NCBI GenBank assembly: GCA_018242295.1
Contig: JAFECE010000002.1
Coordinates: 303,646 to 367,645 of the forward strand
Direction: 5' to 3'
Source of the DNA: Pseudomonadota bacterium
GTDB taxonomy: Bacteria; Pseudomonadota; Alphaproteobacteria; Rhizobiales; Hyphomicrobiaceae
Length of the DNA: 64,000 bases
Every line of letters starts with the position of its first letter. The first letter of the stretch is position 1. The translations under genes were made by a program, and so were the position numbers. Below the pieces are notes generated by a model. The model worked only from the letters and a program-made list of their open reading frames with translations. It was not told the DNA's origin and made no database searches. This document shows, piece by piece, positions 46,896-55,490 of the stretch.

Positions 46896-47330
46896 TCAAG
46901 TATTTTTCTTGAGATGCTCTTCGCAGCGCGCCCGGATTTCATTGAGATCGGCAAGCGAACGCTCGATGTCATGGCGCTTCGTCTCGAGATCGCCAATGGC
47001 CGCTGTCACCTTGTCCAAGAGGTGCCGCGTCTGCGTCAGTTGCGCAGGATCGGAATCGTAGAGGGAAAGATAACCGCTCACGTCTTCGACCGTGAACCCG
47101 AGGTTGCGCCCACGCAGGATGAGGATCAGCCGAGCCCTGTCGCGCCTCGAGTAGCGCCGCGCCGTTCCGACGCGCTCCGGCGAGATCAATCCGCGGCTCT
47201 CATAGAAACGGATGGCACGGGTCGTGATGCCGAATTCTTTGGCGAGGGCCGAAATCGTGTACGCGGGCTCGAGTGGCGCATCCTGACGGGATGCGGAAGC
47301 TTGGAACGAGTCCGTATTCTTGACGCTCAT
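46896..47330 (-). CDS. MerR-family transcriptional regulator
   Basis: 144 residues. The winged HTH (about 24-95) has YTISALAKEFGITTRAIRFYE and LISPERVGTARRYSRRDRAR; a coiled-coil dimerisation helix follows (about 100-140, TRHLLDKVTAAIGDLETKRHD). There are no C-terminal metal-binding cysteines, so it is not a classical metal or mercury sensor; it resembles the LiuR-type subgroup. It overlaps the fadD stop by four bases (ATGA), so it is cotranscribed with it. A candidate site is the palindrome in front of fadE. Confidence 0.88.
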   Translation of the reverse strand: MSVKNTDSFQASASRQDAPLEPAYTISALAKEFGITTRAIRFYESRGLISPERVGTARRYSRRDRARLILILRGRNLGFTVEDVSGYLSLYDSDPAQLTQTRHLLDKVTAAIGDLETKRHDIERSLADLNEIRARCEEHLKKNT

Positions 47331-49048
47331 GCTGGGCGGCCGCTCTTGGCTTGTTCGGCGACCAACTCTTTCTTGGAAAGCTTGCCGATCATCGTCTTCG
47401 GCAAGCTATCGCGAAACTCGATCGCCGCCGGCATCTCAATCCTGGAGATCTTCGGTTGCAAATGCTTGAGGATGTCTGCCTCAGTCGCCGACATCCCGCT
47501 TTTCAACTTGATGAATGCTTTGGGTGCCTCGCCGCGATAGGCGTCCGGAATGCCGATGACGGTCACCTCTTCGACGGCCGGATGCGTGTAGATCGCCTCC
47601 TCGATCCGCCGCGGATAGACGTTATAGCCCGAGCAGATGATGAGATCCTTGATCCGGTCGACGATGGAGAAATATCCCTTCTCGTCCATGATGGCGACGT
47701 CGCCGGTACGCAGGAAGCCTCCGACGAACTGCTTCTCGGTCTCGGCCGGTTTCTTCCAGTAGCCCTTCATGACCTGCGGACCCTTCGCACAAAGTTCGCC
47801 GCGTTCGCCTTGCGCCACTTCCTTCGTCGGGTCATCGATGTCGCGAAGCGATATTGTGGTGCCGGGCAGCGGTGGGCCGATGGAGCCCGCAACGGGTTCG
47901 CCCTGAACGGGATTGCAGGTGAGAACCGGGGAGGTCTCCGAAAGGCCGTAGCCCTCGACGACCTTCGCACCCGAGACTGCTTCGAATTTGAGCTTTACCT
48001 CCAGCGGAAGAGGCGCGCCGCCCGAAAGGCAAAAGCGAAGCGACGAGACGTCGTAGGATTTGAAATCCGGGTAGTTGAGCATCGCTGTGAAAATCGTTGG
48101 CACGGCAGGCAAAACGGTCGGCCGCTCCTTGTGGAGGAGCTTGAGGGCTTCAAGGAGCTGAAAGCGCGGAATCAAGATGATCTTGGCGGCGAGTTCGATT
48201 CCCATGTTCATCACGACGGTCATCGCAAAGACGTGGAAGAGGGGGAGCGCGCCGAGAATGCTTTCTTTGCCAGGCTCCAGATCGACGCCCCACGCGGCGA
48301 TCTGAGCGGTGTTCGCGGTCAGATTGGCGTGCGTCAGCATGGCCCCCTTGGGCGTGCCCGTCGTGCCGCCGGTATATTGCAGCACCGCGATGTCTTCGTC
48401 GGGATCGATATCAACCCGGCTCATGGGCGAGGACGTCGCTGCAAGTGTGCTGCCGTTAACAATCTGAGCTGCCGCGCGGGACGAACGGACGTCCGCGACA
48501 TCTTTCCTTTTGAAGAGGCGAAAGAGCACAGATTTGACCGGCGATAACACGCTGGCGAAGGGTACGACCACCGCCCGCGCGATTGCGCCACTGAGAAGCA
48601 ATGCCTCAGTCTTTGAAAAGAGCATCGTGAGATCATGCGTCACCATGATCTCGGTCTCGCTATCCCTGACCTGGAAGCTCAGTTCCTCGAGAGTATAAAG
48701 CGGATTGAAATTTACGACTGTGCCGCCGGCCTTAAGTATTGCAAAATAATAAACGATAAATGTCGGAGTGTTTGGAAGTAGTAGGCCAACTTTAGTTCCC
48801 CGCTTTACTCCGATGGATTGCAGCCCCGCCGCTACGCGATCGACCTCCGCCCCGAGCATCGCGTAGGTCGTCGTTCGCCCGAGGAAGCTGATTGCGGGAT
48901 TGCCGGGAAAGCGCTTCACCGCCCGATCGAGAAGCTCGGGCACCGGCCGCGTGGGAATCGGCATATGCCAATCGATCCCCTTGGGGTAATGTTCAACCCA
49001 CACGGGGGAAAGTGTGGCCGCTTGAGATTGAGATACTTCGGGTTTCAT
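47327..49048 (-). CDS. fadD: Long-chain-fatty-acid--CoA ligase
   Basis: 573 residues. ANL-superfamily enzyme that adenylates a fatty acid and transfers it to CoA. Core motifs: VLQYTGGTTGTPKGAMLTHANL region for P-loop A3 (near 230), VEGYGLSETSP as A5, FLRTGDVAIMDEKGYF as A7, and DRIKDLIICSGYNVYPRRIE as A8. The catalytic Lys is near the C-terminus in LPKTMIGKLSKKEL. Leads the fadD-merR operon and diverges from the ACP gene across 318 bases. Confidence 0.93.
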   Translation of the reverse strand: MKPEVSQSQAATLSPVWVEHYPKGIDWHMPIPTRPVPELLDRAVKRFPGNPAISFLGRTTTYAMLGAEVDRVAAGLQSIGVKRGTKVGLLLPNTPTFIVYYFAILKAGGTVVNFNPLYTLEELSFQVRDSETEIMVTHDLTMLFSKTEALLLSGAIARAVVVPFASVLSPVKSVLFRLFKRKDVADVRSSRAAAQIVNGSTLAATSSPMSRVDIDPDEDIAVLQYTGGTTGTPKGAMLTHANLTANTAQIAAWGVDLEPGKESILGALPLFHVFAMTVVMNMGIELAAKIILIPRFQLLEALKLLHKERPTVLPAVPTIFTAMLNYPDFKSYDVSSLRFCLSGGAPLPLEVKLKFEAVSGAKVVEGYGLSETSPVLTCNPVQGEPVAGSIGPPLPGTTISLRDIDDPTKEVAQGERGELCAKGPQVMKGYWKKPAETEKQFVGGFLRTGDVAIMDEKGYFSIVDRIKDLIICSGYNVYPRRIEEAIYTHPAVEEVTVIGIPDAYRGEAPKAFIKLKSGMSATEADILKHLQPKISRIEMPAAIEFRDSLPKTMIGKLSKKELVAEQAKSGRPA

Positions 49049-49366
49049 GATTTTCCGGGAAGTTGGGTCTTGTTATGTCCGGATAATATTTACTTCGCCG
49101 AAGCTTTCGAACGCTTGAAAGCTTGCTGCAATATTAGTCAACTTCGGACCTGGAAAGCTAGCGCTCGATCGTTTCAATCCCGTCTCGTCGAGTATAACTT
49201 TTCGGACCTATCCAACGGGCCTGGAAGACGCGCGACGGTCCGCACCTAGACTTGCCGGTTGTTTAAGGATAAGTGACCCCCCCGCTTGCTGATGTAATGG
49301 TCTTGGCTTAGGTAGATGCCAAGCAAAACTGGCCCATCGCAGACATTGCGAGGGTGGGAGAGGCCG
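49049..49366. promoter_or_regulatory. Divergent control region between fadD and the ACP gene
   Basis: 318 bases without a gene. It contains an 8-bp inverted repeat AAGCTTTC (49101-49108) and GAAAGCTT (49117-49124) around an 8-base spacer, 53 bases before the fadD ATG, where an operator would be expected. No copy of the TTGACGTATACGTCAA palindrome is seen here. Confidence 0.5.
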
Positions 49367-49636
49367 ATGGACGAAGTCGCGACGAAGGTTATCGAAATCC
49401 TCAAGAAGCATATGAAGGAGCCGCGCGACGACATCTCGCTCGACACCCAGCTAACAGACCTCAAGATCGAGTCTCTTGATCTTGCGATGATCGTGTTCGA
49501 CATCGAAGATGGCTTTGGGATCGAGATCCCATACAACGCCAACGAAGAAGTCGAAGCATTCAAGACTGTTGGCTCGGTCGTGGATCGGGTGAAGTCGCTG
49601 ATCGCCGCGAAGCAGGCTTCCGCAGCCAAAGCTTAA
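49367..49636 (+). CDS. Acyl carrier protein
   Basis: 89 residues from ATG 49367, with GGGAGAGG ahead. The pattern LTDLKIESLDLAMIVFDIED has Ser36 as the 4'-phosphopantetheine site (ESLD in place of DSLD). Length and acidic helix pattern match an ACP. Distinct from the housekeeping AcpP, which normally sits with fabG and fabF. Pairs with the ketoacyl synthase 93 bases downstream, so it should feed a dedicated acyl chain pathway; the product is unknown. Confidence 0.9.
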   Translation: MDEVATKVIEILKKHMKEPRDDISLDTQLTDLKIESLDLAMIVFDIEDGFGIEIPYNANEEVEAFKTVGSVVDRVKSLIAAKQASAAKA

Positions 49637-49680
49637 CGGCTCGCGGCGTCTTCTGACGTAACGGGAATGAATTGCCGGAG

Positions 49681-49695
49681 GCCCCCTATCGGGGC
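49681..49695 (+). promoter_or_regulatory. Short GC hairpin between ACP and ketoacyl synthase
   Basis: GCCCC and GGGGC around CTATC. Too short and without a T-run to be a convincing terminator; it may lower readthrough or protect the ACP message. Confidence 0.35.
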
Positions 49696-49729
49696 TTCTG
49701 TGCGTTCATCAGACAAGAAAGATTGATTG

Positions 49730-50971
49730 ATGTCGAATGGTAAACCGGGACGCCGCGTCGTCGTCACGGGCCTCGGGGTTGTAACTCCGATTGGGTCGAC
49801 TGTCCCTGAGTTCTGGGCCAGTCTGAAGGCCGGGAAATCCGGTGTCAGCCCGCTCGCCGGCTTTCCGTTGGACGATCTCAAGATTCTGATCGCTGCGCAG
49901 ATCAAGGATTTCGATCCGAAGCAGCGTCTGAAGCATTTCAAGCGCGATCGCATCATCACACTCGCTGACCGCTATTCCTGGTTCGCCGCGGCCGCCGCTG
50001 ACGAGGCGATCAAGATGGCAGGCCTCGAGATGCCGCTGGCCGATCCGTATCGCTCGGCATGCATCATCGGTTCGGGCGCCGGTGGCCTTACAACTTTCGA
50101 GACCGCGTATCGCGACCTCTTCATTCACAATAAGCGCGCGACCCATCCGCTGACGCTTCTGCGCATCATCGGCTCGTCTGCCGCTGCTCACGTCGGCATC
50201 GAATTTGGCGTCAAGGGGCCGACGTTCGCAACTTGCTCCGCATGCTCGACGGCAACTCACGCCATCGGCATCGCGCGCGATTACATCCGTGACGGCATGG
50301 CCGACGTCGCCATCGCCGGCGCATCGGAATCCGTGATCAACTACGGCACGATGAAGGCCTGGCAGGCGCTGCACGTTCTCTCGCCGGAAGGCTGCTTCCC
50401 ATTCGCCAAGAAGCGCAACGGCACGGTTCTCGCCGATGGCGCCGGCATCCTCGTTCTCGAGAGCCTCGAGCACGCGCAGGCACGCGGGGCCACAATCCTC
50501 GCCGAGCTTCGCGGCTTCGGCATGGCCTCCGACAGCCAGGATATGGTCAAGCCGACCGTCGAAGGCCCGAGCGTCGCTATGCAGACGGCGATTGATGAAG
50601 CCGGCATCACGCCGGACGAGATCGACTATCTCAACGCCCATGGCACCGCGACGGCGGACAACGACATCAACGAGACGAAGGCGATCAAGAACGTCTTCAA
50701 AGATCACGCTTACAAGCTCGCGATCTCCTCGACGAAGTCGATGCACGGTCATCCTTTGGGTGCCGGCGGCGGCATTGAAGCCGTCGCGACCATCATGGCG
50801 ATGCGTGAAAGCTGGGCCCCCCCCACCATCGGACTTGATGAGCCGGGCGAGGGATGCGATCTCGATTACATTCCGAACGTCGGCCGCGAGATGAAGCTCA
50901 GATACGCGATGTCGAACTCGCTCGCGTTCGGCGGCCTGAACACATCGCTGGTATTCGGACCGGCACCTTGA
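49730..50971 (+). CDS. Beta-ketoacyl-ACP synthase (FabF-like)
   Basis: 413 residues from ATG 49730, with a TTG one codon earlier. Thiolase-fold condensing enzyme: Cys172 in SACSTATHAIG is the nucleophile, with His in YLNAHGTATADN (near 304) and in HGHPLGAGGG (near 340) completing Cys-His-His. Phe-type gating motifs are near the end (AFGGLNTSLVF). Together with the separate ACP it looks like a specialised elongation pair, similar to those making lipid A or other special acyl chains, rather than the housekeeping FabF. Confidence 0.9.
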   Translation: MSNGKPGRRVVVTGLGVVTPIGSTVPEFWASLKAGKSGVSPLAGFPLDDLKILIAAQIKDFDPKQRLKHFKRDRIITLADRYSWFAAAAADEAIKMAGLEMPLADPYRSACIIGSGAGGLTTFETAYRDLFIHNKRATHPLTLLRIIGSSAAAHVGIEFGVKGPTFATCSACSTATHAIGIARDYIRDGMADVAIAGASESVINYGTMKAWQALHVLSPEGCFPFAKKRNGTVLADGAGILVLESLEHAQARGATILAELRGFGMASDSQDMVKPTVEGPSVAMQTAIDEAGITPDEIDYLNAHGTATADNDINETKAIKNVFKDHAYKLAISSTKSMHGHPLGAGGGIEAVATIMAMRESWAPPTIGLDEPGEGCDLDYIPNVGREMKLRYAMSNSLAFGGLNTSLVFGPAP

Positions 50972-51200
50972 TTTGGCCCCCGGTGCACGTCTCGCAGGGC
51001 CTGCACCGGGCGCTCTTCGCAATTGCAGCATGGCAATTCGCTGCTCATTCGACGAATCCGGGCAACTTTCGCTCTCGTACAGGCCATTTTGTTCTGGCTG
51101 AGATGCTCGAAGCCCTTGAAGGCAGGCAGCCTCAATGAGAGACTTCGCGTCTGCGACCGTTATATGCTCCCGGTCGCGAAGCTGATCGGGATCATACGGT

Positions 51201-51581
51201 ATGCGGAAGATCGTAATCCAGGCCGGGGGTGTTTCTATTCGAGCGCGACTGCTCGACACGCCGACGGCCGAGCGCATTTGGGCCGCACTGCCGATCCAGT
51301 CCGCCGCCCGCACCTGGGGCGAAGAAATCTATTTCGACGCGCCGGTCTCCTCTGAGGCTGAGCCCGACGCGCGCGTCGTTGTCAAGGCGGGCGACATCGT
51401 CTTCTGGCCTGACGGCGATGCGATCGCGATAGGTTTTGGTCCAACACCGCTATCGAAAACACGCGGAGAAATCCGTCTCGCCGGCCCTTGCAATGTCTGG
51501 GCGCAGGCGCTTGACGATGTCCGCTTGCTGAAATCCGTTCACCCTGGCGTCATCATTTCCGTCTGTGAAGCCGACGCTTGA
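51201..51581 (+). CDS. Cyclophilin-like fold (DUF369/TM1367-type) protein
   Basis: 126 residues. A beta-rich protein starting KIVIQAGGVSIRARLLDTP, with IWAALPIQSAARTWGEEIYF, ARVVVKAGDIVFWPDGDAIAIGFG and PCNVWAQALDDVRLL. This is the pattern of small cyclophilin-like proteins without known peptidyl-prolyl isomerase activity. It has no strong ribosome site. It lies between the ketoacyl synthase and an FMN oxidase, all in the same direction. The function is unknown. Confidence 0.78.
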   Translation: MRKIVIQAGGVSIRARLLDTPTAERIWAALPIQSAARTWGEEIYFDAPVSSEAEPDARVVVKAGDIVFWPDGDAIAIGFGPTPLSKTRGEIRLAGPCNVWAQALDDVRLLKSVHPGVIISVCEADA

Positions 51582-51627
51582 GTTCGCGTCGCTGCATGCC
51601 GGCGCTTGAGCTTTCCGGGCGATACGC

Positions 51628-52773
51628 GTGACGACACTCGAAACCGTTGCCTGCATCGACGATCTCCGGCGATTGGCGCACCGCCGCGTGCCCGCCGATG
51701 TCATGGGCTACTATGAATCGGGCTCGTATTCGGAATCGACGCTCAACGCCAATCTCCGCGATCTTGCCGGTATAAACATTCGTCAGCGCGTTCTTGCCGG
51801 CGCCGCAAATCGCGATCTTACGCAGAGCATCCTCGGCAAATCCGCGGCGCTGCCATTCGCGCTCGCGCCCGTCGGCTTGAGCGGATTGGCTTACCGCGAT
51901 GGAGAAATCGCCGCCGCCCGCGCCGCAGAAAATGCCGGCATTCCCTATGCGCTGAGCACGCTTTCGATATGCTCGATCGAAGACGTTGCTGCCGCGGTCG
52001 CAAAGCCATTCTGGTTCCAGCTCTATTTCATGAAGGACCGCGCCTTCGTGGCGGATCTCATTGCCAGGGCCCGAGCCGCAAATTGCTCCGCGCTCGTGCT
52101 GACGGTCGACCTTCAGGTTCTAGGCCAACGCCACCGTGATATTTACAGCGGCCTCACGGTGCCGCCGCGCCTACGCCTGCGCACGATAGCAAACACGCTG
52201 TCGAAACCCTCCTGGATCGCCAATGTCCTCATGGGCAAAAGGAAGTCCTTCGGAAACGTTCAAGGGCGCATCGCAGGGACGGAAGGCCTCGCCTCCTATA
52301 GGGATTGGATCGCCAGTCAGTTCGACCAGGCGCTGTCGTGGGACGACGTCGCCTGGGTTCGCGAGCGTTGGCCCGGCGAGCTCATAATCAAAGGCATCCT
52401 CGACGTCGAAGATGCACGACACGCGGCCAACACAGGGGCGAGCGCAATCGTCGTTTCGAACCATGGCGGCCGCCAGCTTGACGGCGCGGTGTCGTCGATT
52501 TCAATGCTGCCGCGCATTGTCGATGCGGTTGGATCGGAAATTGAAATCATGTTCGACGGCGGCATTCGCAGTGGGCAGGACGTCTTCCGTGCACTCGCCC
52601 TCGGTGCGAAAGCCTGCCTCATCGGCCGCAGCTATCTTTATGGCCTTTGCGCCGCAGGCCAAGCGGGCGTCAGCAAAGCCATTGACATCATCGCCAAGGA
52701 ACTCGACGTGACGATGGCGCTCGCCGGCGTACGCACGATCAATGACATCTCCAAACGCAATTTGGAGACTTAG
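51628..52773 (+). CDS. FMN-dependent alpha-hydroxy-acid oxidase/dehydrogenase
   Basis: 381 residues from a GTG start. TIM-barrel flavoenzyme of the L-lactate dehydrogenase / glycolate oxidase family. Signatures are YYESGSYSESTLNAN at the start, PVGLSGL, FQLYFMKDR, LTVDLQVLGQRHRD, IKGILDVEDARHA and the catalytic His-Arg in VSNHGGRQLDG near 275. FDGGIRSGQDV and LIGRSYLYGL hold the phosphate. It lacks a membrane segment. Lactate, glycolate or mandelate could be the substrate. Interestingly in a C1 organism, glycolate would link with the gph product, but that is a guess. Confidence 0.9.
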   Translation: MTTLETVACIDDLRRLAHRRVPADVMGYYESGSYSESTLNANLRDLAGINIRQRVLAGAANRDLTQSILGKSAALPFALAPVGLSGLAYRDGEIAAARAAENAGIPYALSTLSICSIEDVAAAVAKPFWFQLYFMKDRAFVADLIARARAANCSALVLTVDLQVLGQRHRDIYSGLTVPPRLRLRTIANTLSKPSWIANVLMGKRKSFGNVQGRIAGTEGLASYRDWIASQFDQALSWDDVAWVRERWPGELIIKGILDVEDARHAANTGASAIVVSNHGGRQLDGAVSSISMLPRIVDAVGSEIEIMFDGGIRSGQDVFRALALGAKACLIGRSYLYGLCAAGQAGVSKAIDIIAKELDVTMALAGVRTINDISKRNLET

Positions 52774-52810
52774 CATTTGCGCTGCTGGCGCAAGTGCTGG
52801 CTCAATCGCA

Positions 52811-54316
52811 CTAGTAGGCGTTCTTGCCCGTCGCCAGCGATAGGGGCGTCAAAGCGATGATGTAAAGGTCGAACAGAACCGACCAGTTGTCGATATAATA
52901 GAGATCATGCTCGACGCGGCGCACAAGCTTCTCGCGTGTGTCCGTCTCGCCGCGCCAGCCATTGATCTGCGCCCAACCCGTGACGCCGGGCTTCACGCGG
53001 TGGCGGGCAAAATAACCTTCCACGACGTCCTCGAAGAGATCCCGTTCGGCCTTGGATCCCGTCGCGTGGGGACGCGGGCCGACGAGCGACATTTGACCTT
53101 TTACGACGTTGATGAGTTGCGGCAGTTCATCAAGGCTCGTACGCCGGATGAAGCGGCCGACCCGGGTCACCCGAGGATCGCCGCGCGTAACCACCTTGCT
53201 TCCCGTCGCATCCTGCTGCTCGACATACATCGAGCGGAATTTCAAGACCTCGATCAGCTCGTTGTTGAAGCCGTATCGCTTCTGACGAAAGAAGATAGGG
53301 CCTTTGCTGTCGAGGCGCACCGCCAGAGCCACAAGCGCCATGACGGGCGCCGCCATGAGAAGCAACAGCGTTCCAAGCACCCGGTCCTCGATGTTTTTAA
53401 CGACCCGATCCCAGTCGCTTAACGGCTTGTCCATCATCGCCAGCATCGGAACGCGACCGATGAAGCTTAAGGTGCGTGTGGCGAAGCGAAGCTTGGAGTT
53501 CAGCGCCGAGACCCGGATATCGACTTGGAGCGTGAACAGTTTGCGGAGGATCTGCATCAGCCGTTCTTCGGCGCGTGCCGGGACAGTGACGATCAGAAGA
53601 TCAACTCCGGCAGCGCGACAAAAATCGGCGAGGTTTTCAAATCGCCCAAGCCGAGCGATGTCGGCACAGCTTCCGGAAACCCGCTCGTCCTGTCGATCAT
53701 CGAAGATGCCAAGGATCTGCATGTGGTTGGTTGGATCGGACTTGAGCGCTCGGATAAGGTCGTCGGCATCTTTGCCGCCGCCGACAATCACCGTGCGCCT
53801 GACGAGTAAGCCGGCGCGCGTCAGGCGATCGATGCTATATGCAGCGACGGACCGGATAACGCACAGAAGCAGTGCCGACACCTCCATCCACGCTGCGACC
53901 TCGCGGGGCGCGACAGACTTCTGGTCGAACAGGAATGCGAAACCCGAAATTCCGAGTGCGACGGCCGCGAGCGATACCAGAACCTTGAAAACCTGCGGCA
54001 CGAACCGGCGCAGCGACGGTATCGAATACGACCATTGTTGGTGGAGCACGCCCACAGTCAGCAGTGCGACCAACATCGTTGCCGCGAAGCTCGTCCATGA
54101 TGGCACGAACGGCGCGTCCCGCAGTGAAAACGATAGCGGCCAAGCGGCGACAATCGACGAGACATCAGCCGCGGCAACAGCAAAGAGCAGCTTCGGCCGC
54201 GAAGCGTTGCCGCGCCAATCGAAGAACAGCTTCCTCGCCCAAATGAACAACCGCTCGCGATCACCGGGGCCGATGTTCTCGATGGCAAATTGGGCAGAAC
54301 CAGACTTTTCAGCCAT
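52811..54316 (-). CDS. Undecaprenyl-phosphate sugar phosphotransferase (exopolysaccharide priming enzyme)
   Basis: 501 residues from ATG 54316; a longer in-frame frame to 54544 looks non-conserved. Five N-terminal hydrophobic segments (about 40-210) are followed by a Rossmann-like CoA-binding-type domain with TVIVGGGKDADDLIRAL (near 200). A C-terminal bacterial sugar transferase domain (about 310-500) has DRVLGTLLLLMAAPV, KGPIFFRQKRYG, SLDELPQLINVVKGQMSLVG and KPGVTGWAQINGWRG. It starts lipid-linked exopolysaccharide synthesis at the inner membrane. No other glycosyltransferase genes are adjacent. Confidence 0.9.
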   Translation of the reverse strand: MAEKSGSAQFAIENIGPGDRERLFIWARKLFFDWRGNASRPKLLFAVAAADVSSIVAAWPLSFSLRDAPFVPSWTSFAATMLVALLTVGVLHQQWSYSIPSLRRFVPQVFKVLVSLAAVALGISGFAFLFDQKSVAPREVAAWMEVSALLLCVIRSVAAYSIDRLTRAGLLVRRTVIVGGGKDADDLIRALKSDPTNHMQILGIFDDRQDERVSGSCADIARLGRFENLADFCRAAGVDLLIVTVPARAEERLMQILRKLFTLQVDIRVSALNSKLRFATRTLSFIGRVPMLAMMDKPLSDWDRVVKNIEDRVLGTLLLLMAAPVMALVALAVRLDSKGPIFFRQKRYGFNNELIEVLKFRSMYVEQQDATGSKVVTRGDPRVTRVGRFIRRTSLDELPQLINVVKGQMSLVGPRPHATGSKAERDLFEDVVEGYFARHRVKPGVTGWAQINGWRGETDTREKLVRRVEHDLYYIDNWSVLFDLYIIALTPLSLATGKNAY

Positions 54317-54613
54317 TTGTGAGAGCCCCAAAAAGCATTGATTTACTGGCGCTTTCGTGAGGCTCAGGTAAAAATGTCGAAGGCGCGACTGAAGAATAAG
54401 CGAAAAGCGAGATAACGATCGCCTTAGGATAAACGAGGCCTTATCGCGCGCCTCAATATGGACCATAGTCCGCTGGATACACTCACGCATGTCTTTAATC
54501 GGCGAAGAAACGAAGAAATTGCGAGGAATGTAGCCTCGCGACATTGTGGGTGCCGCCGCTCTCGATCAGCACTTCCGTTTCTCTGAGCGTCGTGAAGAAG
54601 CTCACTATCGGTG

Positions 54614-55432
54614 ATGTTCGGTATGCAAGAGGCGCGCGTGGCACTTGCTCATGACGTCAATGACACTCGGCTCACTGGGTATTTTGCAAGCCGCCAGCGA
54701 TTGCTCACTCCGCCGTGGGACGGCAAACAACTGACTATAGGGGAGATCCGCCGTGCCGGTCAGGATCTTGCCGGCGATTCGAATGATCTTCGAATTTTCG
54801 GAATGGCCCCTGTTGCTTGGTACGCGCTCGGAATTCGAATCCTCGGCCGAACGGCGGTTGAGGTCACGCGAGATCGGTACGCCGAATTCATGGCCAAGAG
54901 CGTGGCCCACACGCTTGCCTCGAATGGATGTCGAATTTCCGATGTCATCGACCCTTTCGTAGGCTCAGGTAATCTGCTGTACCATTTGCTGCAGGCTACG
55001 ATGGCGACGAGAGGCTGCGGCCTCGATATCAATCGCGATATCCTCACCCTGACGGAGAGCAATTTCTCGCGTCTGCGGCTGCTACGCAGGTTGAGACATA
55101 CCCGCCTGACATTTCAGCCATTGGATTGGTCGCAATCGCCTAGCTACATTGAAAACCGCGCGACGCTCGTCGTCGTCTGCCCGCCGTGGGGCGATGCCTT
55201 CGATGAGGCCGGGCTCGATCTTCGCAAGACCGCGCCGCCCGTGCCAAATGTTCTTCGGACACTACGGGGGAGCGAGAGATCCGGGCCGATATTCGCATTG
55301 ATCCCTACCCATCCCTCGATGGTCACGGAATCGGTGGATGCTATCAAGCAAGACTATACCGCTCTCTCGACGATTAAATCCGACGATCCCGATATCTTTG
55401 AGCGGATAGACTATATCCTCCTTCGCCTATAG
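54614..55432 (+). CDS. Class I SAM-dependent methyltransferase with PPW-type motif
   Basis: 272 residues from ATG 54614 (GTG 54611 and ATG 54623 are alternatives; none has a clear ribosome site). Motif I is VIDPFVGSGNLLYHLL near 120, and VVCPPWGDAF near 190 corresponds to the [DNS]PP[YFW] motif of DNA, RNA or protein-glutamine methyltransferases. The N-terminal 110 residues are unlike known target-binding domains. It stands alone, with no restriction enzyme near, and could be an rRNA or DNA methylase. I cannot name the target. Confidence 0.75.
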   Translation: MFGMQEARVALAHDVNDTRLTGYFASRQRLLTPPWDGKQLTIGEIRRAGQDLAGDSNDLRIFGMAPVAWYALGIRILGRTAVEVTRDRYAEFMAKSVAHTLASNGCRISDVIDPFVGSGNLLYHLLQATMATRGCGLDINRDILTLTESNFSRLRLLRRLRHTRLTFQPLDWSQSPSYIENRATLVVVCPPWGDAFDEAGLDLRKTAPPVPNVLRTLRGSERSGPIFALIPTHPSMVTESVDAIKQDYTALSTIKSDDPDIFERIDYILLRL

Positions 55433-55454
55433 GCATTTGAGCGACTTATGAAAT

Positions 55455-55480
55455 GAGCGGGCCAACCTCTGGACCCGCTC
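55455..55480 (-). terminator. Hairpin between converging genes
   Basis: GAGCGGG (55455-55461) pairs with CCCGCTC (55474-55480), with a further CCA/TGG inside. Read leftwards it is followed by ATTTCAT, a weak T tract, so it probably ends the YXWGXW transcript. Confidence 0.5.
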
Positions 55481-55490
55481 CATCGGTCCT

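Noticed and set aside
49709-51313. 534-codon open frame antisense to the ketoacyl synthase
   Set aside because: It spans a well-supported condensing enzyme with an intact triad; codon bias artefact.
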